The notes below the pieces were generated by a model. That model made no database searches. It saw only the letters and a list, made by a program, of their open reading frames with translations, and was not told the DNA's origin. From the NCBI RefSeq assembly GCF_021018895.1, contig NC_079364.1:30418201-30482200 (forward strand): a stretch of 64,000 nt of DNA. Reading direction: 5' to 3'. The DNA is from Seriola aureovittata (Eukaryota; Chordata; Actinopteri; Carangiformes; Carangidae). A program made the position numbers and the translations under genes. Every line of letters begins with the position of its first letter. Position 1 is the first letter of the stretch. Below, one piece after another: positions 25,881 through 36,487 of this stretch.

Positions 25881-26770
25881 ATGTGAATACGTAATATGCA
25901 GACCAGAACTCTGTCTACTAGCAATTAAACAAGTGAATAGTAAAAATTTGAACAAGTATGACACAAGAAGAAACAAAAGTAGAGCAACTTCAACAGGCTG
26001 CATTCACTTCCTGCACATGAGCACAAAAAAAGCTTCTAAGTCTCTCCATATGGGATTTTGCGTAAATCTAGACATGACAAAAGGTTTCACTTTTCTCTCA
26101 GCCTCTTGTTATGATGGAGCACATCCACTTTGTCCTGTTGAGATCAGAGCTCAGCTTTTATTACTCCTGGTTCCCTCCCTGTTGATCTCATGCACTCCGC
26201 ATTGATCAAGTCAACCATATCACACTGTAACCCTCCAGATACAAGTGAATTCACTCTTTCCTTCCCCTACACACACACCTGCTGCCATTATCAAGACCTC
26301 AGGATTGAGCAGGGTATCCGGTCCAGAAAGTTGTCCACTATCCATATCAAGATTCTTCTTGATGTGATTTCCTTACTTTTCCGTCAGTCTCTGCTTTCAG
26401 TTCCTCTCGTTCTCCAGCAACAAGTCGCTCCAAAGATTTTCTAGAGAAATATGCGTCTGTCTAGTCTGTGATTTACGAGTCTTGAACTCCTCTTTGTGTA
26501 ACCTGAGTTCCACCTGGAGAGCACTCAAATCATTACTGTACATAATCTATTAAAAGGACATACAAGTCCAACTGCTGCTTTACTCAGAGTTCATGTCACT
26601 TGTGGGATCAAATCCTGAAGAGTCAGTTTCTATGAAAAGCTACAGACTTGTTTCAGTGAAGCTTGGTGAAATATGTACAGAGCAGAAGGGCCTAGCTACA
26701 TGCTTATTTCTGTGTGCTTGCGCGAGTGTTAATTCCCCTGTGCATGTGTAATGTCCTGAATCACTAACCC
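25881..26770. other. No gene seen
   Basis: Unique-looking DNA without exon structure. The frames here (for example 25825-26205) have no recognised similarity. Confidence 0.45.
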
Positions 26771-27340
26771 CCGTGAGGTTTTAATTGCAGGGTCCAGATT
26801 GCCAGGGCTGGTTAAGGCCTGGCGACCCCCATGAGAAGTCACAGCCTCCATTTAGCTTCCAGATCCCATGCAAACGAACACAGGGCCCCCGTGTTAGCGT
26901 GCTAGCGCTGGTTGGCAAAAATTCAATTTTCATCCCCCCTCTTCTGTATCTGAGCCTGCTGTCTTGCCCTAACGATGCTCCCTCACCCCCCCCCCACACC
27001 CCCCCACCCTCCAACCCACCAGCACCCCCACACCCCTTCTCTTGCCTTCTCCCTTCAACAACAGAACACAGTGGAGTCGTTAGGACCCTCTCTTCATTAC
27101 TTCAAAAAACCAATCATTAGACACCAGAGTATATACGTAATTAGAAAATCACTTCCTTTGCAATCCCGGCTAAGTAGTTTACATACTGTAATTACAGGGA
27201 CAAAATCAATTTTTAATCATTTCACTGATTGGGCTCATCAGCTCAGTAGGAACATTGTATCCTGCTTGTTGTGCGAATGCAACATCTGGGCTAAAACAAT
27301 TACCCTTTTGTGTTCCAGAGCGGCTCTGAAAATGCCTTGC
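26771..27340. other. Candidate conserved non-coding region (no gene seen)
   Basis: Two high-complexity blocks, about 26788-26920 (GGGTCCAGATTGCCAGGGC, CATGCAAACGAACAC) and 27110-27310 (TACAGGGACAAAATCAATTT, TTAATCATTTCACTGATTGG), flank a C-rich stretch at 26985-27030. They carry homeodomain-like and POU-like words and are not repetitive within the window. Conservation is not visible from one genome. Confidence 0.3.
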
Positions 27341-27362
27341 TGCCACTTCCCCATGTCGTGGA

Positions 27363-27959
27363 CACTCTTTCTATCTCTATCTGTCTCCAGACGCCTTCTC
27401 CCCTTCATTTTCATCTTTCTTTCGCTCTCTTTCTCCCTTTCTTTCTTTCTCTTTCTTTCTCTCTCTCTCTCTCCCTCTCTTCCTCCCTCTCTTTCTCTTT
27501 CACTCCCTGCCCTTGACTTGGACATGGAGGATCACATTTAAAGCTTTATAAATCAATATGCTATAATAAGCTGCTCTTGACAGAGAGGGAAAGGAAGGAG
27601 ACGGGAAAAAAACAACATATTGCTTTATTAACACCTCTTGTGTTTTTGTTTTTTTCATGCCCCTGTTGTTATTGTCATTGATGTTTGGTTTTTTTTTAAC
27701 ATTGTTGCCTTTTTTTGGCCTTGCAGAAATATCACCTTATTACCATGTTTCTGTTCACTATGTGAAGGAGGAGGGGATGTGACAATGTCGATATCAGTTC
27801 TAACAAATATGTAAAAGCTGTCTTCTTATTGAAGTGAGACATAAATTCATAATCCGACTTCAAACCGTGTCGACTGTCCTGGTATGTTTCACCCTTCATC
27901 GGCTAATAAAATGCTTTGTATTCTTGTCTGAGAGAAGCCCGATCGATCCACATTAGTCT

Positions 27960-27999
<40 letters not shown>
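27363..27999. repeat. CT/TTTC-rich tract and perfect CT microsatellite
   Basis: Imperfect CT and CTTT repeats at about 27415-27500 and a CT array at 27963-27999, separated by AT-rich DNA with several T runs. Translated frames here are low complexity. Confidence 0.85.
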
Positions 28000-28002
<3 letters not shown>

Positions 28003-28069
28003 TTGAAAACTCAGGAAATCAGATTTCAGAGGGGGTAGAAAGAAAAAAAAAATCGGTTAATGCATTGAT

Positions 28070-28345
28070 CACTTGGGCTGTATGCAAATCACATTTGCTT
28101 TTATTTTTTTGCTGATCAATAGCATTAATTAACGGCTCCGTTTTAACAGCACCCCGCAATCCCGTTAGACACCGCCGTCGACCTCAGAAATCATCCCCGT
28201 CCGCCCCCGTCCCGTCCCTCAGTAGCCATGGAAATGAACGGCACGTGGCAGGGACCATAAATCATGAAATCCAATCTGACCGTGAGCTCCAGTGCTAAAA
28301 GTAAAATATGAGCGCTAACACAGCACACAGGTAGGTCGTCCCGTA
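28070..28345. other. Candidate conserved non-coding element
   Basis: Contains ATGCAAATCACATTTG (28082-28097), then TGCTGATCAATAGCATTAAT and TTAACGGCTCCGTTTTAAC, a dense mix of POU-octamer-like and homeodomain-like words in non-repeat DNA. The same 16-mer occurs at 16203-16218. No reading frame. Confidence 0.35.
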
Positions 28346-28874
28346 TTCTGCGTAATATATTTTAATATTTTTTCATTTATGACAAAAAAAAACTTGAACA
28401 TGCATTTTCATCTTTTTCAACTGAATCTGTGGAACTCTTCGTCGTGAAGAGGCCTCTGAGGGAAAGTTGTAAAATCTCTTTTGTGGCTCTGGAGGAGCTT
28501 TAAAGCAACCCTGGTGATGTCATGGTGATGTCATCTGCGTTATCTCAGTTTGAACTGAAGATGTTGAATTTGAAAGACATGGGAGCAACAAGTCAGGATA
28601 TCTCAGCTTCATTCTTATTTTAATGTTTCCCACGTACCCCAACAATCTTACGAAATCTCAATACTAATCACTATTATTACTGGAATGGCCTTTTAACGGT
28701 GTTACACGTTTTTTTTTTTGTATCAAGCTTCTTTCTTTCATTGGGAAACTAAATCCAAATAAAATTTGTGATCTTTCCCACTGGACATCATTTCTTTAAC
28801 TTTATTTAAAACTAGTACAACACCATCACATAGATATCTACTGTATGTAATATAATGAGTGTGTGTGTGTGTGT

Positions 28875-28905
<31 letters not shown>

Positions 28906-29278
28906 CTAACCAGCCTAGCTGCTGCTGCCAGGGATGCTAGTGTGTGGGATTAATAATGGACGCTTTTTGAAATTATTATCATTCCCAAAATGCTCTTTTG
29001 TGATTTGCTTTGAAGGGCGTGAATGTGTGTGTGGGAATGGGGGTGTTAAGTGAGTAGGGGGGGGGATGTGGTTGGTAAGAGGAGGAGGGGGGGGCTTGCT
29101 TGCTCATTTGGAGAGCTTTTCCAATTATACAATTAGTCAGGAATGTAGGCCAGCAGCCTTGGTGTTCCTCCTGCTCCCCGACCCTGGATATCAAGTACCC
29201 TCACCTCACTTTGTATTTATCTGTTTCTTTCTCACTTGTCAAAAGAAAAAAAAAAAAAAAAAAACACTAAAATAGACT
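28346..29278. other. No gene seen; GT microsatellite and poly(A)
   Basis: GT repeats at about 28858-28906, G runs at 29059-29067 and 29087-29094, and poly(A) at about 29246-29264. Confidence 0.6.
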
Positions 29279-29530
29279 TAAACAGAAATCATTTGCAGGC
29301 GTGCATATAAAGCGGGCAGGGGCATCAGCTCAGCGTTCAGGAGGTGGCTGGAGCAGCTGGTGTCCCAGAGGAGCGAAGCCCTGACCTTCTTTGTGAATCG
29401 GGTTGCGTGTGAACGACCATGGCGGTGCACTGTGGTGTTAATAGATAAAGTCACGGGGTCGGGGCATCTCTGGTCAAACACTGTTTGCTGTGCTGAAAGG
29501 CTTTTTTGTAAATCCACCACCAACTCTCAC
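29279..29530. other. Stretch open on both strands; unproven exon-like sequence
   Basis: The plus strand has a frame reading AFRRWLEQLVSQRSEALTFF and on through VNRVACERPWRC. The minus strand is also open from 29523 to 29278. TTTGCAG at 29290-29298 could be an acceptor but lacks a pyrimidine tract, and no clear donor closes the frame. Composition is less biased than the surroundings. It could be a diverged mobile-element coding piece, a lone exon, or chance. Confidence 0.2.
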
Positions 29531-30276
29531 TATACGCCTCAAAACTATCACCCCACCACTTTGTGTGTGTGCGTACTCATTTTCACAATGCTAAGTGCTT
29601 TTGATTCATTTTCTTCTCTGGGATGGAGTGATATGATAAATTGATTTATGATGAAGGAAAAAATAGTTTTATAATTTGGCCCCTTTTTGATTGTCCCCTC
29701 ACTCTTGCCTGCCTGCCTGCCACCGAGCGCGCCGCACTGGGTTTAATATGAAGCAACAACAACAGCCAAGTACCATCTGTTGGCATGCGGATTTTCTGTA
29801 ATCTCTCTTTACTGATTACAACAATGACTACACAAACCTCTTAAATAATTATCCCACAATGTAAAAAAAAAAAAAAAAAAAAAAATTAAAAAATTAAAAA
29901 AAGCAAAATAATTATAATCATTAACTCCCACCATGTCTGCCACTCCTCCAGCAAATGAAGGCTGTCAGAGAGAGAGAGAGAGAGAGACAGAGAGAGAGAG
30001 CGCCGCGATGCCAATCATGTTGTATTTATACCAGCAGGGTAGAGCACCACACAGCAGTAACAATCTTAACCCTACAACACTGAAGAGGGAACGGTGGAAA
30101 ATTGACCCCTCTCCACCCACCACCCCTGCACCTTATGTTGTTCTTTTTATGTTTTCTTAAAAGAAAAAAACATCCTAAACACAGTGCAGGTTACATGTTG
30201 TAGTGGTTGTAACAATAGATTCATATTTCCAACAGTGACTTAAAAAAATGTAACAGTCGGAGGAAATGATTAGTGA
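29531..30276. other. No gene seen; poly(A) and GA tracts
   Basis: Poly(A) at about 29862-29884 with A-rich continuation to 29905, and GA repeats at about 29969-30000. No exon-like structure. Confidence 0.6.
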
Positions 30277-30935
30277 AAATGAGTGAAAGAGAGAAAGTGA
30301 GTAGCCTCGATAGTCTGAACTCCATCGCAGCCACAACCCAATGTTCACAAATGAGATACCTACACTAACATGACCATGAGTGAAGAAGCAAAACATTCGC
30401 ACAACCCCTTTCTCTGGGGGCTGTTAGAATGCATTCTAGGAAATGTAGGAAGTCACTAGCAAAAATTAGAAGCCAGTCTAGGACTGAAAATGGACGCTTT
30501 TACACAAAGGTGGATTTAATGCCGAGGTGTTTAACTGAGTGAGATGAACTGTTGTAACAAAACTGTGTTGTCATAATGGACTGTCAGTGACAATGTCACT
30601 GTTATATTCCTCTATAACGGACACTGTTATGCTGCAAATGCCTCCCTCTGCGAAATGTGCCTCTCTATTTATTTGTTTAGTCATTTTAGTTATTATTATT
30701 TTTATTTAATTTATGTTATTTTTTTAGGGTATGAGGTCCTCTGTCAGGAACTGTTTTGCTCTGTTAAAATAATGTAAAAAAAATTAAATAAAAGTTCCAA
30801 AAACAAAAGGATTAGATGCCAGACTGAGGCAAAGAAAAATAAATTATACTTAATCTTTCCTGGAATGCACAAAAAACTGGTCTGGCGGTAAAATGGTGTC
30901 AATAGTGTCCAAACATTTTTCTTTAGGATATGGTT
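30277..30935 (+). repeat. Interspersed repeat, copy 1, split by an insertion
   Basis: Shares with 31037-31360 the ordered blocks ATGAGTGAAAGA, TAGTCTGAA, CATCGCAGCCA, AATGCATTCTAGGAAATGTA, TCACTAGCAA, GCCAGACTGAGG, TTCCTGGAATG and TGGTGTCAATAGTGTCCAAA. In this copy the homology is interrupted at 30477 and resumes at 30811, where a 334-bp segment has been inserted. Both copies are in the same orientation about 0.75 kb apart. They may be a local duplication or two insertions of one family. Confidence 0.7.
30477..30810 (+). mobile_element. 334-bp retroposition-like insertion with target-site duplication
   Basis: The insert lies between ATTAGAAGCCAG (30465-30476) and ATTAGATGCCAG (30811-30822), a 12-bp direct repeat with one mismatch. 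The second copy of the host repeat at 31 kb has this site intact and without the insert, so this is an insertion, not a shared part. The insert ends with AATAAA (30787-30792) and an A-rich tail (30799-30808), as expected for reverse-transcribed RNA on the plus strand. It carries no evident frame and may be the 3' UTR of a processed pseudogene or a truncated LINE/SINE. Confidence 0.65.
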
Positions 30936-30950
30936 TCCAAATTCAAGATT

Positions 30951-30972
30951 TTTTTTTTTTTTTTTTTTTTTT
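30951..30972. repeat. Poly(T) run
   Basis: Twenty-two thymines next to the end of repeat copy 1. It could be an A-tail on the minus strand, but no minus-strand element was recognised. Confidence 0.9.
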
Positions 30973-31008
30973 AAACACAAACACATCTTCTTCTTGTTAG
31001 TGGAGAAG

Positions 31009-31470
31009 TGGAGGAAGCATTCAAATCTTTTACTTAAAAAATGAGTGAAAGATAAAGTGAGTCACATCTATAGTCTGAAATGCATCGCAGCCAGAAGTTA
31101 ATCAACCAACACAACCCAGTGTTCACAAATTAGCTGGCTACGAAGAAGAAGCTAAAAGTTGGGGGGGGGGGGGGGGGGGGGGGGTATTAAAATGCATTCT
31201 GGGAAATGTAGGAAATCACTAGCAAGAATTCGAAGCCAGACTGAGGCCTTCTGGGAACGCAGAAGGAAAATATATTACACATGATCGTTCCTGGAATGTC
31301 ACAGTTTGATGGTGTCTGGCAGTAAAATAGTGTCAATAGTGTCCAAATAGTAATAATACAAATAATAATAATACAAAACTTAATGCACTTCTTTTTGAGG
31401 ACATAAAGGAAATATTCAGATCTTTTACTTCGAAGGAAAAGTAGTGATAGCACAATATAAGAATACTCCT
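31009..31470. repeat. TTTACTTAAGTAAAAGTA-type repeat interrupted by repeat copy 2
   Basis: The fragment at 31009-31036 (GTGGAGGAAGCATTCAAATC, then TTTTACTTA) and the fragment at 31405-31470 (GGAAATATTCAGATCTTTTA, then GGAAAAGTAGTGATAGCACA) are both the start of a very common fish repeat, with the continuation present only in the second. Repeat copy 2 (31037-31404) sits between them, as if inserted with duplication of the flank. A related copy occurs at 42331-42470. Confidence 0.45.
31037..31360 (+). repeat. Interspersed repeat, copy 2, uninterrupted
   Basis: Matches copy 1 at 30277-30935 block for block without the 334-bp insert. A run of 24 G at 31161-31184 replaces the CTTTCTCTGGGGG found in copy 1, and its length may be an assembly artefact. 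No coding content. Confidence 0.7.
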
Positions 31471-32662
31471 GGGTGTGTGTGTGTGTGTGTGTGTGCAGGT
31501 CTGTTTATGAATCTCTTTCTATGTAGCTGAGCCATCTGTATGTGTGTGCACGTCTGCAGGTTTGTGTGTAAGTTGTGCGAGGAATGGTGTGAGAATACGT
31601 CAAAGGGAGCATGTGTTTGCTCTGCTTCCAATATGAGGGAAATCTGTGGCACATACCGCCTATATGACACAAGCCAAAGCCACATGACTCACCCGCGCTA
31701 TATCTGATTAATAAATCTACAGCCTGCAAAACGTGTTCCAACACCAGCAGACCAGCTCCAAGGCAGGGTTTGACTAGAGAAATGTAGCATCATCATCATC
31801 GTATCATTATTATTATTATTATCATGAAGGTAATTGGACAAAATGCGTGTGCAGAGCATGAAATCGTATATGTAATTTAATCTGAATGTAACATTTGCAG
31901 TTAAATATGTTTCCATTTTTCACCTTATTGCAGGGTGATAACTCAGACAGGCCGGCTGTCTCGGCTCGTCCTGTGGAGGACAGCTGGTATATATGTTTAA
32001 TCCCTGCTGCTCTGAATCTTATAATAAATGTTATAACATGATTTTTTTCCAGCTTCAAGAGAAAAGGTTTCAATTGATTAGCACTTTACCAGCAATCAAT
32101 TTTTACAAACCGGCCTGACCCCCCTCGTCTCTTTCTGCGTTTCTCAGGAAGCCAACTCTCAGGACGATGGTCTATTACAAATTAAAAGAATACAGGGAAG
32201 TGAGAGCATATGAGTAATTATTGGAGAGAGGAAGAAAGGAAGAGGGGGGATGCTGGAGAGACGTGTATGGATTTAAAGGCGAGCAAAGATGAATGTGACA
32301 TTCCTGAGAACAGGAGTCTGATTCCTCTTGTATGAGTAGAAACAACAACAATGACGACAACAATGATGATGATGATCATAACATGCTGATTAGTGGGATG
32401 AAGCATCCTAACCCCACGAAGCAGACATATCCCTCACTTGAGCTTTGTCACGTGATCCCCGCATCACTCACTGAGACACACATAGACACACATATAGTAC
32501 ACACACTTTAACAGCCCATCACTTTGAGAGATGGGGTGGCCACGCTCCTCCAGCTCCAGGAATAATGGCTAGCACCTGTTTACCGTGTCACTTCTGTTTG
32601 CTAATCGTCTCCTTGAGCTACATAGAGAGGAATTGACGGCATTGTGGCTTTTTGACAGGCAG

Positions 32663-32714
<52 letters not shown>

Positions 32715-35109
32715 AGTCTGGGTGTTACGGAGGTGGGTGGGGGTTACTATGTTACTGTCCAGTGTGCATGATAATATTCAGGTGATTAGCATCATCACAA
32801 AAAGTGAGAAAACAAGAACTTGGAGCAGCTCTGATGCTGAGTGATGACATATCTGAACCGAAAATAGACACAACAGTTCTCCACAGACAAGGAACCTTCA
32901 GGGAAACAATATCTCTGTCTCTGATGGTTAGGTCCCACCAAAATTTAAAGTAGAGGGAAAGAGTATTTATTTTTCATGCTGTTGATTTGTACTGAGGACT
33001 AGATGTCAATATATCTTTATAATAATGGGAATTTAAAGGTCACTTGAAGTTAATGCATTTATGTTTATTTATTGATTGATATAACAGGAAAGTATTTTAA
33101 TTATTCTTAACTTAATACTTTTTTTTTAATTATCTGCTGAAGTTGAGATGATAGGACTGATTTTACTCAGTCCTTATTGACTGGTCCAATGGGAAAACAG
33201 CCCAAAGCTGACATATTAACACACTGTATCTTCTGTATATTAGAGTTGTAGAAACGGAAAACAAGACTTTGTAATTTATGCATAGCTCAAACGCATTATT
33301 TACTGAAAAATAACGACTAGTGCCATTAGGAGCAACATAAGCTTTATGATGTTATAAGTGTTAAAACCCTTGTTTTTAATGACACTGGTGGCCGGTGGTC
33401 GGTGAGCAGCATCCAGGGCATCGGAGAAACCAGTGATGAAACTGGGAGAGAAATTCAGCCCTGTCTGGCACTTGGATTGTGCCAATTTAAGGATTACCAG
33501 AAGAAGAAGGAGCGGTCTACCCTTCTGTCACCACCAGACCATGTGGAGTTTTGAATGGGATTAACTGGGATTGCAGATGAGAGGCCGGCGGAGATGTAAC
33601 AGTGAGAACATAGAAGGAACATTTACTGACGGTGCACACCCTGAATGACAGGCACACATAGAGGGACGGTTAAGAGACTGACTGGGACGGTAAACACGTG
33701 GATTTTTGACAGACCACTGGCCCACTGAATTGTCCCATTCGTCCCAGTGGCTAGTCTGACTACATGTGACTGAATGTGATTGACCAGCATCATGTTGACA
33801 GATCAGGTAAAATTTATTACAGTTTGACTATAAAATATATTTTAGACTATATTTGACTCTCTAGCACTGAAATAAAAATAAAGATAGGTCTGGTTATGTG
33901 AGACTATAATTTGACTAATATTTAGTTTTTTTTTTAAATAGAATTTATAAAGCATAATATCATTTAGTTTTACCCCCATCTAGTCTGTATAACCAGACGT
34001 GCATCACTAGATAAAACTTTTTTTTAATTTTCTTTTATGTGCTTTATGTGGAGTTTGTGTTGGAGTCTGTTGTGCCCGCTGTAAAGTAATGTTAGCTAGT
34101 GTTGCACACTATTGCCGCTGTTGGGGAGCCAAAGAGAGTCATTGAGGCAAGGTGCTCTGGAGCGAGTATAAACGCCCCATCCTTTGGATTTTCCATTGGG
34201 AAACTATACACACTTGCAGAGCCAGTGCTGACAGGTCCCTTTTTAATATTTTAATCTCAGTTGTTCTGCATGTGGACTGGAATTCCTGTGTTTGATGCAA
34301 GTAGCTCATGAAAATAAGGTTACAAATAAGTAATAAGTAAGCCACAGCTGTTATTTCAGATACATTCAATCAAAATTCTGCTTATTTCATTTTCGGGTTG
34401 TAGTTACAGGTATGTTTCCTTTTCAGCTGATGAATGGTGATCAGAGGATAGAGCTTTATTTTTGAGTTTTGATTTTTATAAATGTGATCGTTACAAGATA
34501 TCGAAAGCCAAACCCAATGAGTTTCAAAACTGTTATGTTAAAAACAATGGGCTCAGATCCTATAAAGTATTTTCGAACCCCAAACCAAAGTAGCTCTAAT
34601 GAGGTAGTAGCAGTAGCAGTAACAAGGTGTTTCATTGGGTGTCAGTTTGCACCATCACCAACATATTCTGCAGGTCTTTGCTGCCAGAGGTGCAAACATA
34701 TACAGTCTTAATGGGATCTTTAACACACTATAAAGTAGGTTACGGCAATGCTAGTAGTTCATGCCCAAGTTCAGTTCATTCATTTCACCCCAACACGCAA
34801 CCAATGTGTCATATTTTCATAACGTGTGCATGCTTGTGAGATTAGTGTTTGGTGGAAGCCTGAAGAGTTTGTGGCCGGTAGGTTGTCCCTTCAAAATAAG
34901 TGTCTGGGTGGAGAAATGGAAGTGATGATTGTGAATAACTGATTCTCGTCTATAACTTTGATGTGCTCCAGAGCGAGTCACTGACCCACCAACAGATGCT
35001 CCCAAAGAACAAGCACCTCGGCAGTGTGACTGAGAAGCACAGAGCTGCCTAAACGAGTGCAGATTCTCACTGCATAAACAAAGATTCAAATGAAAACAAA
35101 AAAACATAT

Positions 35110-35113
<4 letters not shown>
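31471..35113. other. No gene seen; microsatellites and AT-rich DNA
   Basis: GT repeats at 31475-31496 and 32667-32708, and CAT/ATT repeats at about 31788-31823. 33390-33700 and 34440-34760 are complex, non-repeat sequence with no splice-bounded frame. ACTATAATTTGACTAATATT near 33900 resembles the GACTAAAA-type repeat. Confidence 0.5.

Positions 35114-35160
<47 letters not shown>
35114..35160. repeat. GT microsatellite
   Basis: About 47 bp of GT repeats directly before the candidate exon region. On the minus strand it is a CA tract lying just downstream in the following intron. Confidence 0.95.
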
Positions 35161-35161
<1 letters not shown>

Positions 35162-35215
35162 CAGACACCTTTAATATCCTCCCCTTTCCCCCATGATCAA
35201 TCGGTGTGATCGTAC

Positions 35216-35299
35216 CTGCGTGACTGCCGCTTTCTCCAACGAACGCCGGATGTCAAGGAAGAGCGCCGACAGCTCCGCAGAAGGTGGGACAACCAGAGC
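35216..35299 (-). CDS. Candidate internal coding exon, 84 bp (gene not recognised)
   Basis: On the minus strand the segment is preceded by a pyrimidine/GT-rich stretch ending CTTTGTTTACAG and followed by a CAG|GTACGATC donor, so both splice signals are in place. It is exactly 28 codons long in an open frame that begins ALVVPPSAEL and ends LEKAAVTQ. The peptide is balanced, with a Pro-Pro start followed by an amphipathic helix-like stretch containing LFLDIRRSLEK, unlike the low-complexity frames elsewhere. The DNA is CpG- and GC-richer than its surroundings, as fish exons usually are. A second frame is also open, but its peptide (many Arg, Ser, Cys) is less plausible; the third has a stop. A length divisible by three means skipping would keep frame. 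I do not recognise the protein. No neighbouring exon was found within several kb, so introns would be long on both sides. Confidence 0.6.
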
Positions 35300-36328
35300 C
35301 TGTAAACAAAGCACACACACACCAGGAAATTCACAAGTCACTCGCATTTGAAGCTTGACAAGTTTGCAACACTGGCAACAGGAGAGAAATACCCATTAAA
35401 ATTGTTGTGTGCTCATCGTTGCTCCACCACCACCACCCCACCACACCCCACAGGTTTATTTTTCCTCAGGACTTCCTGCGAGGACGTGATGTCATTTACA
35501 CATCCACGAGTAATCTAACAAATATATGAACTGTAATTGCTTGTGCACATCAATCTTTATACGTTATTTTTTTCATTTTCTTATTATTGCTTTTTAATTT
35601 GACATTGTAATACCAGTCGAAGACGAGGGAATCGCGCTAAGATGCAGAGGGGGTTTTATCATCTGGGAGTTAAAATATGTAAAAAAAACAGCCAGCTTTG
35701 TTCTTGTAAGCAGAAAACTTGGGTGAGTGCAGCACAGCAGAGGGGTTGTTATCTGATCCAGTCGTGAAGCCCCGCCGCTTAACACCAGAAAAATAATCAA
35801 GCCGACAGAAAGTATGTGAAGTGAAAGACTGCCACTCCCCTTTAAAGTAGTATGTAGCTGTGAGTGGCATCCAAGCCGAGGCCTCACAGAGAGACGGAGA
35901 GGAACTGACAGCGACTGGCTTTGACTTTTTTGAGCCGTCACTTATGAAATTATAGAGAATAAATACATTTCCTAAACCCTGCTGCAAAAAAAAAAAGTTT
36001 CTATGCTCAGAGGAGGTGGGGAATCTAAGAAAGTTGTAGGGCTTTGTTCTCTGTTGAAGGAGCTAATTTATCTCTTTCGATGCTGCTGACAAAACTGCTT
36101 CATCTTTTTATGACATTTTAAATGTTTGCTTAAATCTGTTGAACTTTGCTTATATGGTAATCTGCTAGATTACCCGCGTTTGTGTGTTTACCTTCAATCT
36201 TATGCGCTAAAAGCTCAATGCTGAAGATCAGTCACAGTGTGAGCAACACTGTCACCTTTTTGTTTTTTTTCTTGGGTTTCTGTAGGTGGCGCTCTCTTAA
36301 TATTATTGCTTAAAATTTTGAAGTGTGG
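35300..36328. other. No gene seen
   Basis: Intron-like DNA upstream of the candidate minus-strand exon. AT-rich, with an A run at 35986-35996 and CACCACCAC near 35425. GTTTCTGTAG at about 36277-36286 follows a T-rich stretch and resembles a plus-strand acceptor. Frames at 35594-35987 on the minus strand were examined and show no similarity. Confidence 0.45.
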
Positions 36329-36487
36329 ATGCAACAAACTCTCCTGGCTATCCTGGGCGTGCAGATGCAGCCACGCATGGAGAAGCTGGCTCAGTCCTGC
36401 AGCAGGGGGGCAGAGAGGGGGGGTGGGGCACAGATGTGGAGGGTCTGCAGGAGGGCCACCCAGATCTACCCACCACTACTGTTTTAA
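36329..36487 (+). CDS. Small open reading frame, 52 codons, doubtful
   Basis: An ATG-led frame beginning MQQTLLAILGVQMQPRMEKL and ending YPPLLF before TAA. The DNA is GC-richer than its flanks. A T-rich stretch and TTTCTGTAG about 43 bp upstream could be an acceptor, and AGAGTAAGAC at about 36496-36505 could be a donor just after the stop. It contains a G-rich, Arg/Gly-rich centre, so it may be chance. If real it would be a terminal exon or a non-coding transcript exon on the plus strand. No homology recognised. Confidence 0.2.
   Translation: MQQTLLAILGVQMQPRMEKLAQSCSRGAERGGGAQMWRVCRRATQIYPPLLF

Noticed and set aside
34600..34622. TGAGGTAGTAG, identical to the first 11 bases of let-7 microRNA
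   Set aside because: The match ends there and continues as GTA/GCA repeats. No complementary arm forms a let-7-like precursor.
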